This document shows positions 41,639 through 50,109 of a stretch of 64,000 nt of DNA, one piece after another. The notes below the pieces were generated by a model that was not told the DNA's origin, ran no database searches, and worked only from the letters and a program-made list of their open reading frames with translations. The stretch is from the NCBI GenBank assembly GCA_964369775.1, contig CAYJHQ010000004.1, positions 41,956-105,955 of the forward strand, given 5' to 3'. The stretch is from CAUPWF01 sp964369775 (GTDB taxonomy: Bacteria > Bacillota > Clostridia > Lachnospirales > Lachnospiraceae). Each line of letters begins with the position of its first letter. Position 1 is the stretch's first letter. The position numbers and the translations under genes are program-made.

Positions 41639-42297
41639 TATTGCACCCCCTGTTCAATGTATTCATGAAATGCTTTGCAGTCAAATCGTAGCGGTTGCCC
41701 CATAAAAGACAAATAAAAATCCCAGCTTTGTAAATTCATATAATTAGATATGAAATTTCTCATTACACGGTTATCTTTATCCGTCGAGTCGCTTGCAAAA
41801 TTTTTGGCCGCCCAATATTCAATTAATACATATAACGCCGACAACGCAAGAATAACATTTCTTTGTGTTGCTAGTTTATAATTCGGTTTCCCATCTTGCT
41901 CCTCATCTCGGTGATGTTTGATTTTATTGTAGTCGCTCCACCAACTTGGAATATGCCCCGAATCTATTCCTTTCCACGGTTGGACGAGTCCATATTTTGA
42001 GTTGCTTAGCTTTACTGTTTCAGTAACAAAAGTGGGATATTTTGCACAGAGGATTCTTATGTAATCATTAATCCCACAACTTTTCAAATCTAAACCATCA
42101 TCTAGTTCTTTGCAGAAAGTTTTACAGATAGTATCTATTTCACTACAAATACTTAAATGAAGTTGCAAGTATCTCGTTGAAAACGCATTTTTATTCCCTT
42201 CATCAATTGTACAGTAGGGCGCTGTCTCGAAAAAATCTTTTTCTATTTGTAGGTAATAATTCCAATAAGTGTTTTTGAAATCACTAATATCCATCAT
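41638..42297 (-). CDS. Unknown 219-aa protein inside the type I R-M operon
   Basis: It starts directly after the hsdS stop behind GGAGGTGTAG and overlaps hsdR, so it is coupled to both. It is helical, with a WWSDYNKIKHHRDE motif (~118-131) followed by a long helix (NVILALSALYVLIEYW). The arrangement resembles HEPN-like RNase or RNA-binding proteins found as extra genes in R-M loci. The activity is unproven. Confidence 0.65.
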   Translation of the reverse strand: MMDISDFKNTYWNYYLQIEKDFFETAPYCTIDEGNKNAFSTRYLQLHLSICSEIDTICKTFCKELDDGLDLKSCGINDYIRILCAKYPTFVTETVKLSNSKYGLVQPWKGIDSGHIPSWWSDYNKIKHHRDEEQDGKPNYKLATQRNVILALSALYVLIEYWAAKNFASDSTDKDNRVMRNFISNYMNLQSWDFYLSFMGQPLRFDCKAFHEYIEQGVQ

Positions 42298-43497
42298 CTA
42301 CACCTCCAGCTTCTCGAAAGTCAATAATTTATCTCTATAATACTCATACTGCTGTTGTCTTGCCTTGATTTCAGCAGGCAGACCGCTTGATATATCATTA
42401 CAAAGGGTATCGAAACGGTCAAGAATGTCCACTATGCGTTGTTGCTCGGCGAGGGGCAGAATAGGTACTTGAATTTTTGATAGTTTCGGTCCTGTTGTTG
42501 TTGCCCTTGTAGTAAATGCCGCATATCGGATAATTGTTTTTCGAACTTCTTTGGTCGAAAAATAGTAAGCTGAAAATTTGGGCAGCAATAAATCGGTAAT
42601 CGGTCTTGCTCTCAAAACAAATCCACTAAAAACACAATTAGGGACATCCTCAATAAGAGTACACGACATTCCTATATCTTCTTTTGTTTCAGATGTTCGA
42701 GTAAAGAACACATCACCTTTTTGGGCACTATATCTTTCAATCTCGTTTAAGTCTACGTCAACTAAACCTGTAAACTTTTCTCCAGTGAGCCACCTGTTTT
42801 TATATACATCAGTAAAATTGATTATGGGCTGGCCATGTCCAAAGGCACTTTTTTCTTTATTTAAGCCATTCTTAATTTCAAAAAGCTCACCAACGGACAT
42901 GAATTTTACATCGTCACTCTTAACATCTAAAAGTGAATTATGGTAATACTCATACTGTTTCTTCCTTGCTGTAAGCTCTGCTGTAAGCTCTGCTGTAAGC
43001 TCTGCTGTAAGCTCTGTGAAAGTGTCCAAAATGCGGACGATTTCCTCTTGGATTGGTAGTGGGGGGAGGGGGATTTTAATAGCTCGTAAATTTTGTTGAT
43101 TTATTTTAGGTGGTGTCCCTCTAACGATATCGCTTACATTGGTTTTTGATAGACAAAAGTAAACATAACGCAATAGAGCTTTTTCAGAAAGCTCGCTCAT
43201 TATATGTGCATGGTTGTTTACCCATATTTTACCTGTAGCCCAAGTTAAAACTGGGGTTTGGTCAACGTTTATAACGCTACCGTCTTCACCCATTAAAATA
43301 AATATGCCGTCAAAAATATAATCATCAACATAATCTTGAATACCATTAGCACCGTAATAAGGGTACTCACCACTTACTCTGTTTTTCTTGCTTACAGGCT
43401 TTCTTAAATTATCAAGAATATTAACTATCTCGCCTAAATTAACCCACTCCACCCCATTTGGGCAAAGCTCTTTTATAAGGTCGTCTAATTTACTCAT
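42298..43497 (-). CDS. hsdS: Type I restriction specificity subunit
   Basis: Two target-recognition domains (~15-150 and ~195-340) are each followed by a conserved helix (PLPPLPIQEEIVRILDTF and PILPLAEQQRIVDILDRF). Between them lies FTELTAELTAELTAELTA, four ELTA units, as in EcoR124-type enzymes where the number of TAEL repeats sets the spacer in the recognised bipartite site. At DNA level these are four exact 12-bp repeats (42968-43015), prone to slippage. HsdS guides methylation and cleavage. It overlaps the upstream gene by 8 bp. Confidence 0.92.
   Translation of the reverse strand: MSKLDDLIKELCPNGVEWVNLGEIVNILDNLRKPVSKKNRVSGEYPYYGANGIQDYVDDYIFDGIFILMGEDGSVINVDQTPVLTWATGKIWVNNHAHIMSELSEKALLRYVYFCLSKTNVSDIVRGTPPKINQQNLRAIKIPLPPLPIQEEIVRILDTFTELTAELTAELTAELTARKKQYEYYHNSLLDVKSDDVKFMSVGELFEIKNGLNKEKSAFGHGQPIINFTDVYKNRWLTGEKFTGLVDVDLNEIERYSAQKGDVFFTRTSETKEDIGMSCTLIEDVPNCVFSGFVLRARPITDLLLPKFSAYYFSTKEVRKTIIRYAAFTTRATTTGPKLSKIQVPILPLAEQQRIVDILDRFDTLCNDISSGLPAEIKARQQQYEYYRDKLLTFEKLEV
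42968..43015 (-). repeat. Four exact 12-bp repeats in hsdS linker
   Basis: Plus-strand unit GCTGTAAGCTCT repeated four times in phase, encoding ELTA. Gain or loss of a unit keeps the frame and would shift target spacing. Confidence 0.9.
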
Positions 43498-44326
43498 TCA
43501 CTTGCCCAGCCTTCTCTAAAATAGTCGATACAACATTTTTTGTTTTTTCACGTCTGTTTTTTTTCTCTAATTGCTTATCTAAAATTAATTCAATAATAAA
43601 ACGAACAGCGTCATAAAGCTCTAAACATTCAGATTCTGAATATTCATGCACCCCTTTGCTTAGTACTGAATAGATTTTCCCTTTTATTTTTGAGATCTCA
43701 TTAGGTATGATCTCCTCTATTTTTTCTACAGCTTTTAATCTATCAATAAATTTATCTTGAGGATTTTGTTCCTCTAATTCATTGTATTTTTTATTTACAA
43801 TATCTTCCAGTATCCTTCGTAAATAGACAAAGGACGCCACACCCATTTTTTGAGAATACGCAGATAAAGATTGTTTATATTCGATATAATATTTACTCAT
43901 AACATTTTTATATTTTTCTAAATCGTGATAGCTTAACTCTGCGAAAGAAGGATATTGACCAACTTTTTTTACTCGTTCCTTATCTAATAAAAGTGTAAAA
44001 TAATATATAGCTTCGCAATCAGCACACTTATACCCCAAGCTAATAAATGCTTTATCGGTAGCATCATTTACCGCACCATCAAATAATTTTTTATATAAAA
44101 TCCCGTCATCAAGCGTAGCATATTTACTTAAAAAGGTCTTTTTTTCACAGCAAGTAGTGCAGAATAAGTTAAGCTTCGGTGAAGTTGTCAATGTCTTGAG
44201 TATATCTCCAAACGGATATTTCAGCGCTGTTTCTTTATAGGGCGGTGTGTTTTCGAGAACATTCTTTAAAAAAGGAGTTGTTTTCGCTATGACGTCAGCT
44301 GTTAAAAATGCGTTTTGTTTACTCAT
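43490..44326 (-). CDS. DUF4145-like accessory protein of the R-M operon
   Basis: ATG two bases after the hsdM stop, behind AGGGGTG. The N-terminal part has CTTCCEKKTF and a CADCEAIYYF zinc-like pair. The C-terminal part (YLRRILEDIVNKKYNE...LSKGVHEYSESECLEL) looks like the DUF4145 helical domain common in type I and phage-defence operons. The domain is thought to serve as an effector or regulator; role unknown. Confidence 0.65.
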   Translation of the reverse strand: MSKQNAFLTADVIAKTTPFLKNVLENTPPYKETALKYPFGDILKTLTTSPKLNLFCTTCCEKKTFLSKYATLDDGILYKKLFDGAVNDATDKAFISLGYKCADCEAIYYFTLLLDKERVKKVGQYPSFAELSYHDLEKYKNVMSKYYIEYKQSLSAYSQKMGVASFVYLRRILEDIVNKKYNELEEQNPQDKFIDRLKAVEKIEEIIPNEISKIKGKIYSVLSKGVHEYSESECLELYDAVRFIIELILDKQLEKKNRREKTKNVVSTILEKAGQVNE

Positions 44327-44327
44327 A

Positions 44328-45878
44328 TTAGCACCCCTCAATCTCAGAAACTATCTTATCTATCTCATCACGCAGCACGTTAATCTTTGCAACAGTTGTC
44401 TTAATCTCGGCATTCAGCACATCAATGTCAATCACTTCTCTTGTGTCTTTCGCCTCTACATAAGAACTTACCGAAAGGTTGTAGTTTTCTTCTGCTATTT
44501 TCTCATTATCCACCGAAATCGCAACATACTCTGTATCTTCTTTTGTATCAAAGATCTCGATAATTTTCTCTATATGCTCTTCTGTTAAGATATTGTTATT
44601 TGTCTCTTTTTTAAAGAAGTCTTCTCCACTAGCATCTATAAACTGTGTTGTTGTATTTTCTTTATGCCTTGATAGCACAAGGATATTTACCGCAATAGAT
44701 GTCCCAAAAAAGAGGTTTGGCGCTAAGGAAATCACTGTTTCAACAAAGTTATTATCAATCAGATACTTTCTGATTTTTTGCTCTGCCCCTCCACGATAAA
44801 AAATACCAGGGAAACATACAATTGCTGCTCGCCCTTTACTTGATAAGTAGCTAAGTGAGTGTAGCACAAATGCAAAGTCTGCCTTTGATTTTGGAGCAAG
44901 AACGCCTGCTGGAGCAAAACGCTCATCGTTTATCAATGTAGGATCCTCACTCCCTATCCATTTAACAGAATATGGAGGATTAGATACAATTGCATCAAAA
45001 GGCTTGTCATCTCCAAATTGTGGATCTAGCAATGTGTTTCCAAGTGCCATCTCAAACTTATCATAGTTGATATTATGTAAGAACATATTCATACGAGCAA
45101 GGTTGTAGGTTGTGTGGTTAATTTCCTGACCAAAGAACCCATCTTCGATAACATGCTCATCAAACTGCTTTTTCGCTTGCAAAAGCAAGGACCCCGACCC
45201 AGCCGCTGGATCATAAATCTTATTGATTGTATCTTGCTTATGTATTGCTAGTCTTGCAATTAACTTAGATACACTTTGAGGTGTGAAAAACTCGCCGCCA
45301 GACTTCCCTGCGTTGGCCGCATAGTTTGAAATCAGAAACTCATATGCATCTCCAAACAAATCTATCTGATTCTCTTCAAACCTCCCAAACTTTAACTCTT
45401 TTACCCCTTCTATTACCGCCGCCAACTGTCTATTCTTGTCAGCTACTGTATTTCCGAGTCTTGTGCTTGTTGTATCAAAATCTGCAAACAAACCTTTAAT
45501 ATCACGTTCAGAAGGATAGCCATTTGCCGACCCTTCAATTGAGCGGAATATCTCTGCTAAGTCTGTATTTAAACTGTCATTTTGACTAGCCCCATTTGCA
45601 ATGTTTTCAAATAACTGGCTTGGATAGATAAAATATCCTTTTGTCTTAATCGCATCCTCCTTGATTTCATCTGTAATGATATTATCATCCAAGGATGCAT
45701 AATCAACGTCCGCATCCCCGCCTTCAATGTATGCCGAAAAGTTTTCGCTAATAAAGCGATAAAACAGCGTTCCCAATACATATTGTTTAAAATCCCATCC
45801 GTCTACGGATCCTCTCACGTCATTTGCAATCTTCCATATTTGTGCCTGCAATGCTGCCCTTTGCTCTTCATTTGACAT
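44328..45878 (-). CDS. hsdM: Type I restriction-modification methyltransferase
   Basis: 516 aa, as in type IC enzymes. N-terminal helical domain (QAQIWKIANDVRGSVDGWDF), AdoMet motif I DPAAGSGSLLLQA (~222), catalytic NPPYS (motif IV, ~300), and a C-terminal helical tail for HsdS contact. It methylates adenine in the HsdS-chosen site. First gene of the operon, with ATG behind AAGGGGAAGAAAAA. The promoter region lacks both the CATATT leader and the class-2 motif, so the operon keeps separate regulation. Confidence 0.93.
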   Translation of the reverse strand: MSNEEQRAALQAQIWKIANDVRGSVDGWDFKQYVLGTLFYRFISENFSAYIEGGDADVDYASLDDNIITDEIKEDAIKTKGYFIYPSQLFENIANGASQNDSLNTDLAEIFRSIEGSANGYPSERDIKGLFADFDTTSTRLGNTVADKNRQLAAVIEGVKELKFGRFEENQIDLFGDAYEFLISNYAANAGKSGGEFFTPQSVSKLIARLAIHKQDTINKIYDPAAGSGSLLLQAKKQFDEHVIEDGFFGQEINHTTYNLARMNMFLHNINYDKFEMALGNTLLDPQFGDDKPFDAIVSNPPYSVKWIGSEDPTLINDERFAPAGVLAPKSKADFAFVLHSLSYLSSKGRAAIVCFPGIFYRGGAEQKIRKYLIDNNFVETVISLAPNLFFGTSIAVNILVLSRHKENTTTQFIDASGEDFFKKETNNNILTEEHIEKIIEIFDTKEDTEYVAISVDNEKIAEENYNLSVSSYVEAKDTREVIDIDVLNAEIKTTVAKINVLRDEIDKIVSEIEGC

Positions 45879-45965
45879 TTTTTCTTCCCCTTAATTCTCT
45901 ATTGTTTTATATCAATTATCTTCAATGAATAATTATACTACAAGTATACCCTCGTTGGTTCAAAA
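45879..45965 (-). promoter_or_regulatory. Promoter region of the hsd operon
   Basis: TTGAAC and TAGTATAAT elements about 17 bp apart with a 60-base leader, vegetative in style. None of the window-typical boxes is present, in keeping with import of the operon as a unit. Confidence 0.45.
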
Positions 45966-45983
45966 AGTTTATAAAAAGGCAAC

Positions 45984-46012
45984 AAAAAAGACGGAACTGA
46001 GTTCCATCTTTA
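45984..46012 (-). terminator. Palindrome-based terminator
   Basis: AAAGATGGAACTCAGTTCCG, pairing through the palindrome at 45993-46005, then TCTTTTTTG, after the gene remnant. Confidence 0.6.
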
Positions 46013-46037
46013 TCGAATCGCTACATGTTGCTTGCCA

Positions 46038-46245
46038 TTAGTTGGCATAATAGTCCTTAGTTACTCCTATATCCATCATAGCATTGAGTATATCGTCTTC
46101 CGTAATTCCCAGCACCTCTTGCGCTTCCAACCATACCTCATTAGCCTTCTCCTCGATTTGAGCATCTGTCATATCCGTACTATATAGCGGATCCACCTTT
46201 GGGTTAATAAATGTTACTATTGTTTGGCACTTTATTTATCTCCAT
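46038..46245 (-). pseudogene. Frameshifted remnant of a small gene
   Basis: A start-like frame MEINKVPNNSN stops after 13 codons. An overlapping frame continues INPKVDPLYSTDMTDAQIEE to MMDIGVTKDYYAN and TAA. The ribosome site and promoter are missing: the upstream gene's terminator abuts the ATG. It looks like a gene that lost its 5' signals and frame. Confidence 0.45.
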
Positions 46246-46278
46246 CAAAAAAAAGAGAGCCAAAGCTCTCTATTTCCT
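46246..46278 (-). terminator. Intrinsic terminator
   Basis: AGAGAGCTTTGGCTCTCT followed by T8, after the 235-aa gene. Confidence 0.75.
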
Positions 46279-46288
46279 AAAATTCAAG

Positions 46289-46996
46289 TTATTTGCTCAA
46301 TCTTTGTTGAAACTCTGCCGTTTGAATGAAGTACTCATCCATTATCGCCCCAGACTCTTTTGCTTTCTGATACAAGGCTTCTCCATCCGTTTCTGGTTCG
46401 TACTCGATGAGAAACTCATCTAATATTGTATCCACCCAGAGAGACTTATAGATGTTTTCTAGCCACTCCATTTCCACCACAAAGTTTAGTTCATGCGTAG
46501 GATTTTCACCTTCACCGCCTGCATATACCCATTTGCGATTCAAGATCACTGCATCATCGGTTGGATATGAATCCATATCTCGCACAGGCAATTCAACTCC
46601 CTCTGGCGTCATCATCTTTTTGATGTGCGCAGGACTAATCCTCACCTCATACCCGTCACCAGTGATGTTTTTTCGTTCAATGATAGCTTTGCAAATTTCC
46701 ATGTAGGCGTCTTTTACCTTCTTGTCGCTCTCCGCACAAACACAATTTACATAGTGTGACTCAGCAGCCTCAAAGGCAACCCAGGTATCTTCTACACCTT
46801 CCCAAACAACCGTAAGTACGGTATCTACGCCTCTCACAAAGACCTCTGTGTTGCATGACTCCGTAGAGCCTTCTCCTAGCTCTCCAGTGCTCTGAAATAC
46901 ATCCATCACCATTTCTTCTGCTTCTGATTCATTGTTAGCTTCTACAACGATTCTTCTTTCAACCTCTTCAACAACCACAACCTCAAATTTTTTCAT
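46289..46996 (-). CDS. DpnD/PcfM-like protein with C-terminal extension
   Basis: MKKFEVVVVEEVERRIVVEA with the following EAEEMVMDVFQS is a DpnD/PcfM-type start; the remaining 180 residues are unique, acidic at the end (IEYEPETDGEALYQKAKE). Paralogous N-termini at 36.5 and 63.4 kb show a family built by attaching this module to different tails. Its box reads TATATT, where other genes have CATATT. ATG behind TTTAGGAGGAAATTAAA. Confidence 0.65.
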   Translation of the reverse strand: MKKFEVVVVEEVERRIVVEANNESEAEEMVMDVFQSTGELGEGSTESCNTEVFVRGVDTVLTVVWEGVEDTWVAFEAAESHYVNCVCAESDKKVKDAYMEICKAIIERKNITGDGYEVRISPAHIKKMMTPEGVELPVRDMDSYPTDDAVILNRKWVYAGGEGENPTHELNFVVEMEWLENIYKSLWVDTILDEFLIEYEPETDGEALYQKAKESGAIMDEYFIQTAEFQQRLSK

Positions 46997-47108
46997 TTTA
47001 ATTTCCTCCTAAATTTATATTTTCAGAAGTAATATAATAAAAGAGATGAAAAAAGAGAGTTCTCGCTTTAATGGAACTCAGTTCCATTTCTAATGTGAAA
47101 GTAGTAGG

Positions 47109-47140
47109 ACGCAAAAAGAGAGCCCACAGGCTCTACTTAC
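47109..47140 (-). terminator. Intrinsic terminator
   Basis: GTAGAGCCTGTGGGCTCTCT followed by T5, after the LPD11-like gene. Confidence 0.7.
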
Positions 47141-47795
47141 ATGACTTTATTTTTCTGTAGACGCAAGCAGTATAGCTCGAACTCTCTAAAACACCGTTGC
47201 AATCACATTTATAACGCGTGCAATCCGTACAAAACCACTTCACAGCCCTTTGAGCTGCTAGATCTTCCGTGAATCTCTTATATGCCTCTGAATAATCAAC
47301 CTCATATCCATCGTCATACGATTTTTTTGAAAGTGGCAGCAGCTCTTCAAGTTTAAGAATTTCATCCATCGACAACCATTCTGGCTTCACAATCAAAGAA
47401 TTCCACAATCTCTTCATTTCCACAATTACTCCTGGAATGTCCTCTATCCTGCAATTATTATAAGGGTAAAGTGTGTTTTCACAATCCGACTTTAGCCTAC
47501 CTAGCATCATATAGTTGAATTTATCCTCACTTGCTTCTGGCTTTCCTAGTAAACGAACCACTACATGAGATCCTTTGTATTTCCAATGCTTTATCATTGG
47601 TGTTTCAGCTTCTCCATCTATCTCATTGTTTGATGAGCTGTAGAAAAGCTCTTTCGGAGCGATATTGCCCTCTAACTCTCCTGTCACCGACTCTACATCC
47701 TTCCATACCTTGCCTCGGTTATCCTTGTATGTTGGAATTGAAAAATCATCCTCCCCTAAAAAGCTTAGCTCAATAACCTTTTCTTTCGTCATCAT
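47133..47795 (-). CDS. LPD11-like protein with zinc ribbon
   Basis: FNYMMLGRLKSDCENTLYPY...VEMKRLWNSLIVKPEWLSMDEI (~95-155) matches the LPD11 pattern (large polyvalent protein-associated domain 11), which occurs in plasmid and phage polyproteins and as a single domain. The C-terminus has CTDCTRYKCDCNG, a probable zinc site. Role unknown. ATG behind TTTTAGGAGGAAGAT. Confidence 0.65.
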   Translation of the reverse strand: MMTKEKVIELSFLGEDDFSIPTYKDNRGKVWKDVESVTGELEGNIAPKELFYSSSNNEIDGEAETPMIKHWKYKGSHVVVRLLGKPEASEDKFNYMMLGRLKSDCENTLYPYNNCRIEDIPGVIVEMKRLWNSLIVKPEWLSMDEILKLEELLPLSKKSYDDGYEVDYSEAYKRFTEDLAAQRAVKWFCTDCTRYKCDCNGVLESSSYTACVYRKIKSCK

Positions 47796-47899
47796 ATCTT
47801 CCTCCTAAAATTTATTCTCAGAGGTAATATGCAAAACTTTGAAAATTGGAACTCAGTTCCAAAATCTGGGACAACGCCCACATAAATGATCTTATAGGG

Positions 47900-47929
47900 A
47901 GAAAAAAGACAGGCAGCCCTGTCTTAACT
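47900..47929 (-). terminator. Intrinsic terminator
   Basis: AAGACAGGGCTGCCTGTCTT and T-run, after the 149-aa gene. Confidence 0.75.
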
Positions 47930-47945
47930 GGATGCTTTTCAATAC

Positions 47946-48395
47946 CTACGGCCGCCCCTCCTTCTTAATCCAATCATATAGCTTCGGGTGCAATTCCGAA
48001 TAATACCGTCCGTCTTCTAATTCTTCCTCAGTCGCGCCCTCTTGTTCACTGTCAGTGATATAATCATCGCACTTATTGATCGCTATATCGAGCAGTAATG
48101 GCACCGAACCCAAATGATACTCGTATGAGGACTCCTCTTTCCAATACGACAGCTCATCGACCAAGTACAGCTTTCCAGAGGCCTCCTCAAAAACCAACTC
48201 GTAATCGCAACTCTCAATGATTGCAAGCAAAGCTTCGAATACTGCAGATTTTACTAAGTCTTTATCGAACTCATCTACCTCTTGCGATTTTTGGATATAC
48301 GCCCTCAAATTTGATTCATTGCATCCTCTTTTTTGTAGACTTGTGGGATTCCCTTCCCAATAAGGCCCTCGCAAAAAGATTGTTTTTTCTTCCAT
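47946..48395 (-). CDS. Unknown 149-aa acidic protein
   Basis: Start at the second ATG (MEEKTIFLRGPYW), eight bases from AGGAGG; the first ATG is too close to it. Helical, very acidic at the end (EQEGATEEELEDGRYY). No family recognised. CATATT 48430-48435. Confidence 0.6.
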   Translation of the reverse strand: MEEKTIFLRGPYWEGNPTSLQKRGCNESNLRAYIQKSQEVDEFDKDLVKSAVFEALLAIIESCDYELVFEEASGKLYLVDELSYWKEESSYEYHLGSVPLLLDIAINKCDDYITDSEQEGATEEELEDGRYYSELHPKLYDWIKKEGRP

Positions 48396-48448
48396 ATCCA
48401 TTTCCTCCTAAATTTATATTTTCAGAATCAATATGATAAAACGAACAA

Positions 48449-48478
48449 AGAAAAAGAGAGCCTACGCTCTCTAATTAG
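48449..48478 (-). terminator. Intrinsic terminator
   Basis: AGAGAGCGTAGGCTCTCT then T5, after the ankyrin-like gene. Confidence 0.7.
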
Positions 48479-48492
48479 AAAAGAATTGTCTC

Positions 48493-49275
48493 TTAGTTGA
48501 AGTTGATTGTGAGATCCTCCCCTTGGCAATCCTTTCTAGCCTGCTCAATGATCTCAATAACTGCTGATAGTGGTAAGTTCTCAAAAATATTAACAACCCC
48601 GTCCTCTACCGATATATGAGCAACGTGCTTATCTAATCCTCGCTCCCATGTATCGACATGGTTAGTAACTGTAACTCCACTTCCAAAGCATCCATACATA
48701 AGGATAAACCTATTTCCCTCTTTGTCGCGATGTACATCTAATTCTACATCCACAAAAGTAGGACACGATTTAATGAATTCGCACGCAATCTCGCTATACA
48801 TCACCTTTTCTTCTTTTGGTTTGTCTTTGCAAAGATTACACATTTTTTCAGCAAGCACATCTTGTCCTATGCGTTTTAACCATGAAATAGGCAAACCTAG
48901 ATCTAACAAGTAAATAATAGTTGAATCACTCCAATTAGATGGATCAGTTGACCTCAAGAGCAGCTCGGTTAGCTTCATAGATGGGTCGAAATTTATTGAA
49001 TTGCACAATAACTCGCCATCTCTTAGATTTGCGTTTGCACCCCAGCGAATCAACAACGCTGCTGTCTTGTGAGCGTCAGAATAGACGATTTCCTCTGCGC
49101 ACTCACTCAAAGCATTGTCTAAATATTCATCAAAGCAATACCGTGTACGCAGCATAGATAGTTTTCTTGCATTTCCTGCAGCTGAGTTGTGCATGAATGA
49201 ATCTACCAACAATTCTTCATAATCCACCGAACTCACTTTATTGAATTCAGCTTTTTTAAACTCTTTTCTTTTCAT
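48493..49275 (-). CDS. Ankyrin-like repeat protein with unknown C-terminal domain
   Basis: Residues ~60-130 carry degenerate ankyrin features (HKTAALLIRWGANANLRDGE; LTELLLRSTDP; YLLDLGLPISWLKR). The C-terminal ~90 residues are beta-rich (ELDVHRDKEGNRFILMYG). Likely a protein-binding protein. ATG behind TTTTAGGAGGAAGAGAT. Confidence 0.6.
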   Translation of the reverse strand: MKRKEFKKAEFNKVSSVDYEELLVDSFMHNSAAGNARKLSMLRTRYCFDEYLDNALSECAEEIVYSDAHKTAALLIRWGANANLRDGELLCNSINFDPSMKLTELLLRSTDPSNWSDSTIIYLLDLGLPISWLKRIGQDVLAEKMCNLCKDKPKEEKVMYSEIACEFIKSCPTFVDVELDVHRDKEGNRFILMYGCFGSGVTVTNHVDTWERGLDKHVAHISVEDGVVNIFENLPLSAVIEIIEQARKDCQGEDLTINFN

Positions 49276-49356
49276 ATCTCTTCCTCCTAAAATTTATTTT
49301 ATTCAAAAAGAATATGCAAAATAACAAAAAAAAGAGCCGAAGTTCTATTCTATACA

Positions 49357-49536
49357 TCATATGATGTAATGCGTAAATCGACCATTTTTGTACTCACGAT
49401 TATAAATTGTAATCGCCTCGGTCTCAGTATTTGCCTCAATACGCATATAGTCTATAAATGTTCGTTTGAATACAGCATCATAATACTCAACTTCTAATCC
49501 AATTGTTTTTAGTCCATCTTCCACAACCTCGTACAT
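49357..49536 (-). CDS. 59-aa protein, diverged DpnD/PcfM-like
   Basis: ATG (MYEVVEDGLKTIGLEVEYYD) behind GGGAGGTGCG. The pattern FIDYMRIEANTETEAITIYNREYKNGRF matches the second half of a DpnD/PcfM module. It overlaps the broken small gene upstream, from whose transcript it is probably expressed. Confidence 0.55.
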   Translation of the reverse strand: MYEVVEDGLKTIGLEVEYYDAVFKRTFIDYMRIEANTETEAITIYNREYKNGRFTHYII

Positions 49537-49669
49537 CGCACCTCCCAACTCTTCGAAGAAATATACCTATTCACCTCTGCCTCTGTTACGCTGCTTAAGT
49601 CGTGATGCATGTCTTTATCTCCCATAGGCCATCGTAAAATTTGATTTTATGGTTTGCTTTCTGACTCAT
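49509..49669 (-). pseudogene. Small gene broken by a frameshift
   Basis: ATG behind TTTTAGGAGGAAGAAATT opens MSQKANHKIKFYDGLWEIK and stops after 24 codons (49595). The next frame continues LRWPMGDKDMHHDLSSVTEA to a stop at 49509. Joined, they would give a ~50-residue protein. Either a frameshift mutation or sequence error, or programmed shifting. Confidence 0.45.
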
Positions 49670-49717
49670 AATTTCTTCCTCCTAAAATCCAATTTTCTCT
49701 CTTGCAATATACATAAG

Positions 49718-49752
49718 GCAAAAAAAAAGAAAGCCTGCTGGCCTTCTTATGG
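49718..49752 (-). terminator. Intrinsic terminator
   Basis: AAGAAGGCCAGCAGGCTTTC with T8; a second strong dyad CGAACAAC...GTTGTTCG lies at about 49786-49815. Together they end the 50.7-49.9 kb unit. Confidence 0.6.
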
Positions 49753-49877
49753 TCGAGAAAAGCTTCTGGATCTAAACGTAAACGAACAACCAACTATAGT
49801 CAGTTGTTCGCTCTATATTGTCAAGCTTAGCTAATATCAACCTAATCGGGCATCACACAGATACTCCATAGGAAGGA

Positions 49878-50105
49878 TCATTCGGAAGTTTCATTGATAT
49901 CTTTAGATTTTTTTCTCTGATTTCTTATAGCTTGAATGTTCAACACCATCACAAAGATGATAACGTAAGAGCTTTGATACATCCTCATATACTCCGGATT
50001 AACCCATTCCTCCCCAAAAATCCAAAGTGCCAGAATTAATGCAATTGATGCAACAAGCCATAAAAGCGTAATTACAATCATCAGATTATATAAAATCTTT
50101 ATCAC
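49878..50105 (-). CDS. 75-aa two-helix membrane protein
   Basis: Hydrophobic segments ~5-30 (LMIVITLLWLVASIALILAL) and ~45-62, then a basic tail (RNQRKKSKDINETSE). Four bases after the secreted-protein gene, so co-transcribed. Its size and place fit an immunity or export partner of the secreted protein (inference). Confidence 0.6.
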   Translation of the reverse strand: MIKILYNLMIVITLLWLVASIALILALWIFGEEWVNPEYMRMYQSSYVIIFVMVLNIQAIRNQRKKSKDINETSE

Positions 50106-50109
50106 TATC

